Source: Laccaria trichodermophora (lineage: Eukaryota; Basidiomycota; Agaricomycetes; Agaricales; Hydnangiaceae). From it: a stretch of DNA of 64,000 nucleotides. The notes beneath the pieces are model-generated. The model was given only the letters and a program-made list of their open reading frames with translations. It was not told the DNA's origin and ran no database searches. Shown here one piece after another: positions 46,287 through 58,054 of the stretch. The translations under genes were made by a program, and so were the position numbers. Within the stretch, counting starts at the first letter, position 1. Every line of letters starts with the position of its first letter. The DNA lies in the NCBI GenBank assembly GCA_018417955.1, contig JACTVC010000027.1, positions 186,001-250,000 of the forward strand, in the 5' to 3' direction.

Positions 46287-47887
46287 ATGCAGTTCGATCC
46301 AGTGTCGATGTGAGTGACTTTCGAATGACATTCGAGTTTGGTGCTCATTTCCAAGTTGACACATCAGAAATGCAAGTTACTACCTCACCCTCATCTCCTT
46401 CAGCAAGTATCTCCTTACCTTCCTCATCTCACCCGGACTAACCAGGCTCCGATAGCAATCCTTGTGCATGAATATGTTCTCACGTTTGTTGAAGAGGTCG
46501 ACAGGATGTGGTATCCGACATTCCGCGTCCCCTGTATGAGCTGGAATTGGGCCTCGTTCTTCTTCTATCTCAACCGATATCTCATTTTGTTCAGCCATGG
46601 ACCTGTCATAATGGAATTTTTCTGGGCAACATCAAATTACCACGACAAATTGCAAGTATGTGGATTATCTTATCTTTCTTTCGGTTCCGGCTCTCCATTT
46701 CCACCATCCAAGAGACAAAAAGCTCACTAATTTTAACACTCACAGACGTCCGTCCTCCTTCAGTGCTTCCGAGCGTCACCCTCCTCACTGACGCTCGCCC
46801 AGCTGCCATGCCCTCCAATCATACCATCAGTATTTGGCGATCGTCATTCAAGTCATCATTTCCTGTACGTCGGCCATTCAATCGACTGGTCGAAGGATAT
46901 TAATGACGTGAAGGCATGCTTATAATGCGTGTATACGCTCTCTATGAACGCAGTCGCAGAGTCTTGGCGCTGTTGGCTGGATTGGCCATCGGCGCCGTTG
47001 CATTTGGTTGTGTGAGTAAACTTTCAACGATTTACGAAGCGACGTTTTGAATTTTATATCGGAAAGTGGTCGATTCTTAGCGGGAAGGATCACGTTCCAG
47101 ATATCGATCAAGTCCTTCCTGTGGGGTGCGTTGCTCAACTGACGCGTGGCCAGTACGTGTCAATATTTTCAGTTCCTCCATGGTTTCAATAACGCAATTT
47201 CCCGATTTTAGGGCGATTTGTGGGTCTACTTAAAATTCTCAATAATGGCGCAGATACCATGATGTTTTTGAATAGACATTGGAGCCGCCTGGGGGGGCAT
47301 GCTGCTCTTCGACATTGTTGTTTTCGCCATGACAGCTCTGAAGTCCCTTACCCTCCAGTCAAAGGGGCAAGATTTGATTAGTGTACTGCTACGCGACAGC
47401 ATGTATGCTATCATTCCCGCTTATGTCCTTGCTTCTAATCTCCATTTCTATCTCTTGTCTCTAGGCGCAATATATTTTAGGTACTTCTTTCTCGGCGGTC
47501 CAGGAGCAGAATTCTGACTTACTCTGTTTTGACAGTGTGATGATGGTAGCCAACTTGGCTAACATCCTTACCTTTGTGGTAAGTCATACATCTGTTACTT
47601 AATTTCTTAGTTGGCTGACTGGTGTCCAGCTCGGAGGGGTAAGCCTGACAATATCCGCCCTCTGGTAACACTAATTATCTGATCATATTTTCAAGCCTTT
47701 TACGAGGGGTGTCGGCACAATATTCGTGAACATGTGAGTTCTTCTTTTCATGAAATCATTGAGTACTAACGCCTGTGTGTATCTTTTCTCACAGAATCTC
47801 CTCAGTGATGATTTCCAGACTCATGCTGAACCTCCACGATCCCAATCTGGTGCGGAAGGGACGGTCAGGCGAACCGGGTATGGACTC
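46287..47887 (+). pseudogene. DUF6533 membrane protein, 5' part, disrupted by a transposon
   Basis: Small exons separated by introns of 45-70 nt encode a basidiomycete DUF6533-type seven-helix membrane protein. Recognisable parts are EYVLTFVEEVDRMWYPTF (first loop after a helix), LIMRVYALYERSRRVLALLA (the typical R-VYALYxR word), GAAWGGMLLFDIVVFAMTAL and the late helix with MMVANLANILTFV. The cytoplasmic tail starts SRLMLNLHDPNLVRKGRSGE. The ATG at 46287 fits a first exon, but the junction of the second exon near 46430 does not join cleanly, so the 5' structure is uncertain. The coding frame runs into the 9-bp target site TATGGACTC and is cut by the 5.6-kb element, resuming at 53469. Function of the family is unknown. 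Confidence 0.8.
47879..47887. repeat. Target-site duplication, left copy
   Basis: TATGGACTC, repeated exactly at 53460-53468 on the other side of the element. Confidence 0.95.
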
Positions 47888-48106
47888 TAGTCTCGGAAAC
47901 CCATCCTCTTTGGGCACCCTTCCCAATTTGGGTCCCTTCCCTTAAGAGTCTGGGAACCTTCCAACGACATCAGCATACCTTTGTCTTCGCCAATTTCTCG
48001 GCGGTTATGTAAGCTTTATGTCCGCTTTCGACGCCCTTTCTGAGCGCGTCGTTATCATCGCGTCCTCATCGCCAGTCCATCCCTTGCGTTATCCGCTCCA
48101 TATACC
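47888..48106 (+). repeat. Left terminal inverted repeat (219 bp)
   Basis: 217 of 219 positions match the reverse complement of 53241-53459. It contains the promoter region of the DUF6589 gene, whose ATG lies 30 bp inward. Confidence 0.95.
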
Positions 48107-48135
48107 TTCATACAATCTAGTTCTGTCATCTAGCT

Positions 48136-50926
48136 ATGTATAATCAATCAGATCCCCCTTTCATGCGCTTCACTCTGCTTGGTTTTGATGAAAACACCAA
48201 CATCGAAGAACCAGATGCTCTCAGCTCTCCCGGCCCCCACTCATCTCCCATTCCCTACCAGCGAGTCAATATATCCCAAGGAACTCAGTTCACGAACCTC
48301 CCTGATCTACCTGATGATGATCAAGACTCCAATTACTCTCCCGATCCCCAAACACCCATTAAACGAACTACAGCCCTCAGTGACGAGCAAAAAACCCGTA
48401 TGACCTTGGCTTTCATGCGAGATTTCAATCGATTTTCCCTTCATCAATTTCTTCAAACTCTCTTTACCTCAGATGATGCAGGCATCAAGAATTTTGCCAA
48501 CACATTTCTGGCTGGTGACGGAGTTAATCCCATAATGGATCTTTTGTGGAAGGGAGGCGGAGAGCTCAAAAATCCTAAGTTGACAGCTCGGGTAGTGGAG
48601 AAGGCAGCTTTGGCCTGTGCTAAAGAAGCCAGCTGGCTTTCCGATTGTGCTTCTGAAGGTGCACATCAAGAGGATGCCAAATATCTGCGTGTGTCGTCTC
48701 GAGATGTAAATGTGAAGCTGATCAACAATTTTCGGATCGATGACCTCCGTGTTCGCTATGACCGTGTAACTCCCCACCTGCAAGCTATTTTGAATGCAAT
48801 AATTGCAAGGGACAAGAAGATATTGGCTCCAGGCAGTCGGGATCCAGATGCAGTACGAATATACATGATTTGCCAAGTTACTACCTTCACTGATAATGTT
48901 GATAAAGGGCAGGACTTTGATAACATCAATGGTTCTCAATTTACGCAGTCGCAGATTAAACTATCACGCTGCTTTAAACGCACTTTTATTCTGGGATAGC
49001 CGTGTACCGAAACACCTTGTACAGGCATTTAATCACTTCGGAATCACTACATCATACCCTTTCCAAGACAAATCAATCACAGCATTGAGCAAGGATGTGA
49101 TCCTACTTGCACGACGAGCAGCAAATGATAGCCAAAAAATCAAATTGCTCCCATATGACAACTTCAACTGGATATCAAAAGCTTGGGAGGCTACGGCTTT
49201 GCATGGATCAATAACTCATGATGAAGTTTCTGCATTGTTGGTGATTTTACCCACTCCAGAAGGGCAGGAGGCCACCAAAGTCACTAGTCTTGATCGATTT
49301 ACTGAAACGGAAGGCACACGGCACAAAATTCCTCCTCGAAAATCTCTCACAGACATTCTGCCTACGGCAGAAGATCAAACTGTGTACCGCACTCATTCTA
49401 TCATTCACACTCAGCATATTTTGAGTGAGGAGATCCAATCTTTCACACAGTTCTCCTCTTCTATTCCACCATTTGAGGACGCAGCAGCTATTACAGCACA
49501 GAAGACTGAGGAATATTATCTTCCAACATTTGATCAAGAACAAGGCTCGACTCGGGGCAATATGCTGGTCTTGGAGCATTATTTTGGAAAGGTTCTCGAC
49601 ATTCCCAAAGAAACATTTGAACACACAATGTTCACTGTTCTTGGAGATCATTTGACAACGGTACGTGACCGTGCAGCTCAGGACCAGCGTGCTGTAGATC
49701 GTTCAACACATCGCTTTGACCATCTTTCAAGCTTTTCTATGGTCAGCGGCCTCATGCATTTTTGCTTGAATTTTATCCATGCAATTGGAGGCAATTATTG
49801 GGGTGACAAAAATGCAGATGCAGTAAGCCTGTCGACTCTACTTGCATCCCTACCCAATCGCAAAGATATCAATCTCCGGAAGGTTGACTACTATGCATGG
49901 CTGCGCTTTCTTGATGTCATTCTACGAGGACTGGTAATTCAAGCTGCATTGAAAATTTGTGATATACAGACACTTGACAATTTCAAGCTGTCAAACATCA
50001 ATCTTGGAGTCCGCACTTATGCACAATTTGTGGAACTTGCAACTTCTGTTGTCGATTCATTTTTATTGCCCTCAGCCTTCCGTCTCGAGAACCTTGGAAT
50101 AAAAACGCTCAAAGGGAACACCCAATCCGGTCATGCCATCCTCCTTATGCACGACCTCATGACACTCCGAGAAATGCAACATGCAATCAAGCATGGCCAT
50201 CCACAGCGCATTTCTCGAATGATCAAATACTGGCTTCCGATGTTTTATGCGGCTGGCAGTCATAACTATGCAAATGAGTGCATGGAGCTTCTGCATAACG
50301 TCACCCATGACTGGCCAAAAGATTATGCCAGTGTGGCTTTCAATGGGATGCTTGTCAATCCCTCAGGAAAGCCAGATGGATGGAAACCAACAGATATCCG
50401 GGTTGAGCACCTTAATGACAAAATCAAGGAGCGAGCACATGGGTCCAATGCAACTCCAGATGTATTAGAAAAAACAACTCCAGCTCTGGGCCATGTTCAA
50501 ATTCTGACTGACCGCCTTTTCGAAGATTTAGGCATCGAAAAAATTAACCAAGAACACGCAAAGGTCTTACAGCATAAAGATGTTGCGATCGTGGCCAAAG
50601 GCTTTCACAAGGCGAAAATCTTCGACTTTGCAGCTGATAAACCTTCCAAACATGCAGTGGTCGACCTGTACCGCTATGGATGTCAGCGCCTGGCCGGGAC
50701 TAATGGAGGGCATGCAAAACATCTCAATCGACACATTTTACGCCTTCGGTCTCGCCACGCCACTGGAAGCACAAATATTGCAGAACCTGACCCGGAACTC
50801 ACACTCGCAACAGATGCCAATCCAAGAAACTACACAATGGGATCCGAGAATGATGAAGTAACAGATCTTGTTGCTCCGGGAGGCACTATCGACAATGATG
50901 AGATATATGATACGGATAATGATTAA
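48136..50926 (+). CDS. DUF6589 protein, candidate transposase
   Basis: The frame starts at the ATG at 48136 and ends at 50926, about 920 residues. It shifts phase near 48877-48907; removing 31 nt with GT...AG ends there makes it continuous, but 31 nt is short for an intron, so a frameshift is possible. The N-terminal 250 residues include a helical segment (KTRMTLAFMRDFNRFSLHQF). After the junction comes LNYHAALNALLFWDSRVPKH, then the DUF6589 core: MFTVLGDHLTTVRDRAAQDQ, SGLMHFCLNFIHAIGGNYWG, ANECMELLHNVTHDWP, and the C-terminal block PDGWKPTDIRVEHLNDKIKE with GSNATPDVLEK. Spaced conserved acidic residues (D in GDHLTT, D/E in the later blocks) would suit a DDE-type nuclease. DUF6589 has no proven function known to me; the transposase role is my inference. 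Confidence 0.8.
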
Positions 50927-51024
50927 TACCTACGTGAAAGAACGAATATTTGAAGTATATTAGAATGTTGTGGATAAGTAATTATCTACTTGAAATAACG
51001 AGTGTCGGAGGTATATTAGAGTTC

Positions 51025-53201
51025 TCAACGTAAAGATAAAATAAATTCACCTTGAGCCAAAGACCCTCTTTCTCTCGTTCCCTCGTCAACAGCAATGCCG
51101 TCCTTCACAGTGTCAGGACATTCGGGTTCTAACCATTCCAAATGATCAAAAGATGTCGAAATGTCTCGAGGATCAGGCACGTCGGTATTGGTGTTAGCTG
51201 CAACCTGTTCAACGCGAACACCAGTTACTTCAAAAAGGATGTCCTTGACTGCTTGCAGGAGTGCGTCGCCTAGATCGTCGAGGTGAGGAATTTGAGCAAT
51301 AGAATCTAGATCATCAACGGCCGAGATCGATTGAGCTCGCCGCACAATTTCTTCCAAGTCGTTATCGCTAACGAGGTCCTCTGCTCCATACGACGGCCAT
51401 TTATCTTTCCACTCCCGTCGCCAAAGCTCGAGGCGCCAACTTTGAAGCTTCTTCAGCATTGTCTTTTTCTGCTGATTGGATGCACTACCTCGCGTTCCTT
51501 CTTTATGCGGTCGAGGATCTTCCATAATCCAGGAGTAATTGGTTGAAAGACGAAGTGCAGGATTACAGTTTGAACAACGGTCACAAAGGGCCAGTGTTTC
51601 TCGCGGTGGGTTCTCAAGCCACACATCGACGACAGCTTCTTGACAGCCTTCTGTTTGGATCAGATCCAGCATTCCGGGATCTTCTGATTTCGGGCATTGA
51701 GTGGAAAGGTTGTCATCGCCGCCTGTCATGGACTTTTCCACGAGAATGACACCTAATGCTGTAATTCCATCTCTTCTTCCCCCCCGACCCCGACGTTGCT
51801 CCCACCGCACAATTGTTAGGCCACGACAGCGGTACTGTACAACCAAAGTGACATGTGGAAAATCCATTCCCGCCCCAATTTTATCAGATCCCAGTAAGAT
51901 TCTTGACTTCCCTGAAATGAAGTCAGCCGTGCAGATTTTTTGGTGTTTCTCGGAAAGTCCAGCATGTAAAATATCAATTAGTGTCACTGGTAAATTCATT
52001 GATCCTAGACGAGTGTGAAACCACCAAAACATGGAAGTCAATGTATCCAAATCGTCTGAATAGATAATGGTTTGTTGGATGGATTCAGCTGTGGAATTCC
52101 ATGGCAGAACGAAGGCAAGGTCAAGGAATGACGAAGCTGGATGTTGCATGTGTGAAATAATTGTTGACAGTTCAGGCCGAAAATTTCCTAGGTTGATAAG
52201 GTGATAGTCTGGCCGTAGGCCAGCGAATATTTGAAGAGAGTCGCGGTATCGTTTGGGCAATGTCGCGGAAATGCAGACCAAAGGAGCATCGGTCCCAATT
52301 ATGGTCCGCAAGATATTCAAGCGTGCATAGCCAGGCCGCCAAGAATGACTTTCATGCGGGACATGAGCCTCGTCAATATACACACCTGACAGTTGAGCCT
52401 GAAAGGACTCAGAGTGAAGAACCCGCGCAACGCCAGGCGTCTCGAGCATCTCGACACACGTGTAAATGACATGTTTCTCCCCACCTCGAGCAATTTCCTC
52501 AAGCTCTGCTTTGCCGTTTACACCAGAGTGAAGGAAGGTACATTTAATGTTTGAACCGGAATGTCTATTACACATGAGGTAGCTTTCAATACATGGCCGG
52601 TAAATCTACTTCTCGAAAACCCGCACCGTTGCTCGCCCTGAAAACCCAAGCTTGTATATGGTATAACAACCATGGCAATCGCTTTTTTCTGCACTAAGAG
52701 AGGGAGGACCCAAAGCAGAGACTTTCCGGCCCCCGTTGGGGCAATGACGCATAGATCCCGCCGCCGAGACAGGATAATGTTTGATGCCTCAACCTGATAG
52801 TCTCGGAGATGTTGTCCCACTTTCAGTACTCCCTCGGAGATTGCTAGCTCATTCCAACGTCGTGCAGAAATGCTCTCCATTGCTGCGAGTTTCTGGAAGT
52901 TGGAGAACGCGAAGGCCTGCTGTCGAGGATGGCCTGGATTGTTGAGCTTGTATGGTGTGTATGACGGTGTCTTGGGCTTTGATTCATAGCCATTTCGATA
53001 GATTTTCCGGGACTTTTGGCTGGCAAGTGGACGTTGTGGGGTGGTGTAGGATAAGTTTTGGTTGAGAGTAAGGAATGGTGGGCGTATCGCGATAGGAGTG
53101 GAAGGTGAAGGTGATGTTGGTGAGGACAATGGGAAATCGTTTTGATCGTTGATTCGAGGACGTTTGGGTAGCCGAGGTTGCAAAGGAGTGGAGTTGAGCA
53201 T
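51025..53201 (-). CDS. RecQ-like DEAH-box helicase
   Basis: Two exons, 53201-52627 and 52582-51025, with a 44-nt GT-AG intron, giving 710 residues. Superfamily 2 motifs are in order: Q-type pre-motif (LRDYQVEASNIILSRRRDLC), Walker A APTGAGKSLL, DEAH in VYIDEAHVPHE, motif III VCISATLPKRY, motif IV IIYSDDLDT, motif V LGSDKIGAGMDFPHV and motif VI QRRGRGGRRDG. A Cys pair (CDRCSNCNPAL) may replace the RecQ zinc site. The N-terminal 130 residues are basic and disordered. It should unwind DNA with ATP. All motifs look intact. Convergent to the DUF6589 gene within the same TIRs, it probably assists mobility or repair of the donor or target; this is inference. Confidence 0.9.
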
Positions 53202-53240
53202 GGTAAAGCCTTAATAGAGATAGAAGTATGAGTTTATAGG

Positions 53241-53459
53241 GGTATATGGAGCGGATAACGCGAGGGATGGACTGGCGATGAGGACGCGATGATAACGACG
53301 CGCTCAGAAAGGGCGTCGAAAGCGGACATAAAGCTTACATAACCGCCGAGAAATTGGCGAAGACAAAGGTACGCTGATGTCGTTGGAAGGTTCCCAGACT
53401 CTTAAGGGAAGGGACCCAAATTGGGAAGGGTGCCCAAAGAGGATGGGTTTCCGAGACTA
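53241..53459 (-). repeat. Right terminal inverted repeat (219 bp)
   Basis: Inverted copy of 47888-48106. It lies 40 bp upstream of the helicase start codon and so probably holds its promoter. Confidence 0.95.
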
Positions 53460-53468
53460 TATGGACTC

Positions 53469-53685
53469 CACTGTAGGTGTTTGTCCAAACATCTCTACTT
53501 TGGCCCACACAAACTATCCCGGAAATTCGAATGATGGCTGGGTACCAACGGATATTTCTAATGCAGCTTATGAATTGGGCGAGGAAAATAATGGATATCG
53601 TGGTCCTGGTCGACCCTCCGCCGGTAAGCGTTTCTTTCTCATGGGCAGCTTGAACTCAATTTTGAAGATCAGGAATTTCCTGTAG
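53469..53685 (+). pseudogene. DUF6533 protein, C-terminal tail beyond the insertion
   Basis: The frame continues exactly in phase after the second TSD copy (STVGVCPNISTLAHTNYPGN) and stays open to a stop at 53683-53685. The tail is soluble, with a Gly/Asn/Glu-rich segment. A GTAAGC at about 53623 could instead start a final intron. It shows that the element sits inside the coding sequence of the DUF6533 gene. Confidence 0.75.
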
Positions 53686-54082
53686 ACTATCGGCTTTGAT
53701 TCCGCATTGATACGTTGCTTTCTCATGTTTTGCCTATTGCATGTATGTAATTTGGGGGTAGAATATGGCATCGGCCTCATTGTTTATCAGTGTACAAAAT
53801 CCATTCACCGTAATTAAAATTGGACCCTTGTCAAAGGTGCAACTTTGGTACAAGACGGAATTTTTTAATTGTGAATTCACAACGTCCGTTGAATTATGTT
53901 TTAGTATAGTCTTGGTATAGTCATGTAGAATTTCAGAAGAACGGACAATGGCAAGGCATAAAGTTTGTGGCAATGCATCGATCAAGATCTTATCTTATCT
54001 TGTCACACGACTTTGGATCGTTTGACACAAGTTTGACAGCTTGCCTTTTGCCACCAGCGGAAGTCCAGACTCCAGCCTTCCC
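53686..54082. other. Intergenic, promoter region of the permease
   Basis: No supported frame. The listed upstream in-frame start at 54041 is TTG; the first ATG is 54083. Confidence 0.5.
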
Positions 54083-56444
54083 ATGTCCAGCGCCCTAAGC
54101 AAAGGGGCGAATCATGTTTGCGCGTCGGAAATTGACAATCTGTTGCCTGGACCCTGCTCCTATGGTTCAACCTCTTCAGGCGCCCTAATTACAGCAGCTT
54201 CTTTCGGCGGGGAATTGCCAGCAGTGACGCCTAGTCTGAAGAGAGATGAAGGGGACTCTCGTATGAGACTTCATTTCCATCATACGAAGCGTATTTCTAA
54301 TAGTAATTCCAGACCACCATGGTGAAGAATTCGATAATGTCCCTATGACAAAACGACAACTTGGTACTCTTCCTCTTCGGCGTATTGGCCAATTTCTAAT
54401 GTTAACCAGGCCTCTTCAGCGCTGCTTTTCTCATTTTCAATCGCGTCATAGGGACTGGGTAACTTTCTTCCCTTGTGCAGACGCCCTGATTCACGTGGTC
54501 CAACTACCACAGCATCTATGCAACTCCAAGCAATATTCTGCGTGCCTCTGGCAGTGTCGGCGTCGCTTTGATCATGTGGCTTGTAGGAGCGATTATTGCC
54601 GCATGCGGGACTAATGTTTATATTGAATTAGGAACAGTACGTCCCTCATATTCTTCCCAACGTTTCGAACGGCATTCACGGCTCTTGAAAGGGTATACCT
54701 AGAAGCGGAGGAGAGAAGAACTATCTTGAGTTTATCTATCGCAGACCGAGATTCATGGCCGCGTCTATTTTCACCGTCTACGCCCTCATAACGGTGCGTT
54801 GTTTTCCAGTAGTGATTCGTGAAGGCCTCCCTATCGAGATGTCTATTCAACAGGGAACGGCGAGCGCGAACAGTGTCGTCTTCAGCGAATGTTTGTACTC
54901 TCCCGCAAAAACATGACCGCATTCTGACTTGGACGGCAAAGACCTTCTTCATTCATTGTCGTTCCCCCCAACACGCCTCAACACTCGCTTAGTCGCCTTC
55001 CTCTGCCTGACATTCATTTCCCTGATCCATGGGACACTGCTCAAATGGGGTCTAAGGCTTCAAAACACCCTCGCCGTTTTTAAACTCGTCATTCTGACTC
55101 TGATAGCGTTGGCAGGGGTTTTCTGTTTATTCGGCGTTCCTGGCTTCGCTGTGCGTGAGGGGTACGAGCAACCTCACAATTTTGAATGGAGTAACTTTTG
55201 GGAGGGAAGTGGGACTGGAGCCAATGCTTTCGTGAGTGGGCTGTATAACGTCATTTGGTACATAAGTTATTCCCAAAGTCAAGTCGGAGCGTTGATTTAT
55301 ACATGCTTTACAGGTCGCTCATCGGATACTCGAACGCAAACTATGTACTTTCCGAGGTTGAGAATCCCGTTAAGACCCTCAAACGTGCCGCCCCTTTAGC
55401 CATGTTCTTCGTGACTTCCGTCTATCTCCTCATTAACGTTGCCTATTTTGCGGTGGTGTCGAAGACTGATATTTTAGAAAGCAAACACATTGTAGCGTGA
55501 GTCCTTCCATGATTTCAACGTGATATATGTGTTCATACCCTCCAGTGCCCTGTTTTTCCGGAATTTATTTGGGCCGACTACGGAGAGGGTAGGGATTTGT
55601 TGTTTCATGTCGACAATTCTGTCCTACTATGTCTCCAGGCTCTCAGCGCATTCATCACGCTATCAACGTTAGGCAACCTGCTCTCTGGACAATTCTCGCA
55701 AGGAAGAGGTTTGTCGGAATTTATTCGCCATCCATCATTACGCGACGACTCACAGCGGGCATATTTAAAGTAATCCAAGAACTCGGACGTGAAGGAATAT
55801 TACCCTATTCCTCAATATTCGCAAGCAATAAACCATTCGGGGCTCCCTTCTCCGGCCTCTTAATGCAATATTTGATCTCGTGCACTTTTCTTCTAGCCGT
55901 ACCACCCGGAGACGTATATCTTTTTTTGATCAGTCGTGAGTAAACAATTAGACTTGTCTGACCACTCCCGACTTATACCCACCCCTTTAGTATCGTCGTA
56001 TTCTACCTCACTAGTCAACGCTCTCGTCGCCCTCGGGCTCATTCTGCTATACACAAATTCCTACCAAAGCCGGGGATGGAATCCCCCCTTCCGAGCGCCC
56101 AAACTCCTCGTCGTGGTCTTTTTTATCTCAAACATCTTTTTAATCGCTGTTCCATTTATTCCGCCAACGTCGGGTTCTAAAACTTATGAGAAGCTTCCTT
56201 ACTGGGTGCGTGGTCTTCAGGCCTGAAGTAAAGTGTTGCATAAATACTGAAGCTATAACGATTTTGGTTGATGTAGTCTCATTCTGTGGGTGCATTCTCC
56301 GTCTCCCTCGTCGGGATTGGGTATTGGTATATTTGGAGTGTGTGGCTACCCAATAGGAATGGGTATACGCTCGAGAGGGATTGGACTCTCCAGGATGATG
56401 GTGTACCGAGGTGGACGTTCCGTAAGGTTCCCGTAGGGCAATAA
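54083..56444 (+). CDS. MUP1-like amino acid permease (APC superfamily)
   Basis: Thirteen exons give an intact 571-residue protein: 54083-54260, 54313-54363, 54410-54458, 54513-54636, 54692-54793, 54854-54890, 54942-55257, 55314-55496, 55546-55588, 55639-55708, 55756-55935, 55991-56205 and 56277-56444. All introns have GT-AG ends and all phases fit. The protein has a soluble N-terminus, then MTKRQLGLFSAAFLIFNRVI, the substrate-binding first helix word GTGIYATPSNILRASGSVG, and about twelve membrane helices (AFKLVILTLIALAGVFC-type segments, FFVTSVYLLINVAYFAVV, LVVVFFISNIFLIAV). This matches the high-affinity methionine permease type (yeast Mup1) of plasma-membrane amino acid importers. Substrate is inferred from family resemblance. 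Confidence 0.88.
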
Positions 56445-57112
56445 GTCTCTGTTGGTTCCTTAGAGCAAACCTTTTGAACTATGTACATGTACGATATAAA
56501 ATGTAATACGTTCCTTGATCCCATATTTATGAACAGGAGGAAAGACGAGTGGCGGCCACATGACGAAATCCAGAGATTATCAGTAGTGTAACAATAGATC
56601 TCATGTCGCCTAGTGAGCAGGTCTCCCAGACTCTCCGAGCAAAGCCATGCAACGGTTCTCACTCGCTGACTGCCATTGTCACGGTGTGGGCATGCTTGAG
56701 GCATGCGTTATAAATCTGGTGAAAACCTGGTGTTTGAAGAACGCGATGCGGCTCCCTTGCAGAATGGATTCTCAGCTTACGGGCGTGTTTCAATATCTGT
56801 ACTCAAAGTTGGTGAGATTGAGGAGAAATCGAGATGGCCCACCGGATCCGAGGATCCGAACCGATAAACACAGCGCTTCCACCAAACTATTTAATTCCTC
56901 GACTACCTACCTACAGTACATCAATCGAACAAGCAACATAACAATCATCGTAGTGGTACTAATGGTAAAATCGTAAACAACAGCATAATAACGTAAATCA
57001 CAAACAACAAGGTATGAGGGAGACATGACATGTATGAGCACAAGCAAGCTGAGATGGGATAACCAATCCTTGGGTAACCAATACGATGGGTATGGGTATG
57101 AAGGAGGGAGAA
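56445..57112. other. Intergenic, no gene seen
   Basis: The convergent 3' ends of the permease and the MARVEL gene face this region. Short frames here have no convincing splicing or composition. Confidence 0.5.
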
Positions 57113-57908
57113 CTAGACGGAGACGAGCCCTCCGCCGTAGCCGTCTCCTCTACGCGCAGACGCGATACCGCGGATGAGGACTGCGATTATCGCGAATGTG
57201 ACTAGGATCCTGTGTGGGGAGATTAAAGGTGAGAATGGCAGTGAGAAGCGAAAAGGAGAAACGCACCAGATGAGCCATGCAAATCCTTCAAGGGCGTTGA
57301 GATGGGTGCAATACACAAAGAGGTCTTGTGTTCTTAATCAAACATTATCAAAATCAAGGGAAGGGATCATGGGATAAGAAGTAAGGACGCACTTGCAGTT
57401 CAACCCCCCACCCAAAGTCTGTGTGATAGCAGCGGCGCCAGCCGTCCACAAAAGCCACGTCAATCCCAAGCTAACATCCATCCAACGTCAATACCCAGCA
57501 AAGGAATCGCAGAGGAAGAACGTACAAAAGCAAATGCGCACCAACACTCGTCAATTTACCCGTCACGGAGTGAAAGAAAAGGATCATCAACATAGACCCA
57601 AACGATACGGTCCACGTCGCGCAGAACAGGATGAAGCGGACCCTATCGCGGACGGAGATGCGGGTGTAGTTGTGGTGGATGGAATATTGGGCTGTTAGCC
57701 ATGCTGAGAGGGATAGCTGGTGGGGATGTAAGGTGTCAGGGAGGGGAGGAGGGAGGGAGAAGGAAGAGGACGTACCTCAATGATGGAGAAGAAGACGATG
57801 GCACCGAAGGTGACTGCGGATCATGATCAGTCGATATTTGGTAGAGATGACAGGAGAGGTGGACTCACTGTGGTGGCCCCGTCGAACAGCGGTATCTCCT
57901 GCGCCCAT
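57113..57908 (-). CDS. MARVEL-domain membrane protein
   Basis: Six exons (57908-57869, 57813-57776, 57716-57526, 57470-57393, 57332-57267 and 57209-57113) sum to 510 nt and give an intact 169-residue protein. Four hydrophobic segments are visible: ITFGAIVFFSIIELSLSAWL, FILFCATWTVSFGSMLMILF, LGLTWLLWTAGAAAITQTLG and ILVTFAIIAVLIRGI. The third is followed by the typical Gly-rich LGGGLNC, and a short cytoplasmic tail follows the fourth. This is the layout of fungal MARVEL proteins, which sit in plasma-membrane domains or vesicles. The start is the only ATG in frame before the first helix. The introns are 45-60 nt with normal signals. Confidence 0.85.
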
Positions 57909-58054
57909 TATGTGTGTTTATCGGTGGTTTGGTATACGGTTGTTGTTAAATTCCAAAACGTGAGGGTATTCGTGCGTTCGTTCGTTTCGTTCCGATTGAT
58001 TGATTGGTATAAGAGCAAGGGGTTGAGTTCACTTTCTGCGACCTGCGCTTAAGT

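Larger units (their letters stand above)
47888..53459. mobile_element. TIR element carrying DUF6589 and a RecQ-like helicase
   Basis: 5,572 bp, bounded by 219-bp inverted repeats (47888-48106 and 53241-53459) that differ at two positions by eye, beginning TAGTCTCGGAAACCC. A perfect 9-bp target duplication flanks it. The cargo is exactly two convergent genes: a DUF6589 protein (plus) and a DEAH-box RecQ-like helicase (minus), with about 100 bp between their 3' ends. Long near-identical TIRs, the exact duplication and an otherwise intact host frame indicate recent transposition. I know no named transposon family with this pair; the TSD length and the ends do not match hAT or the KDZ elements in this window. 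Confidence 0.9.

Noticed and set aside
54041..54082. Upstream in-frame start of the permease
   Set aside because: The codon at 54041 is TTG; the first ATG in the frame is at 54083.
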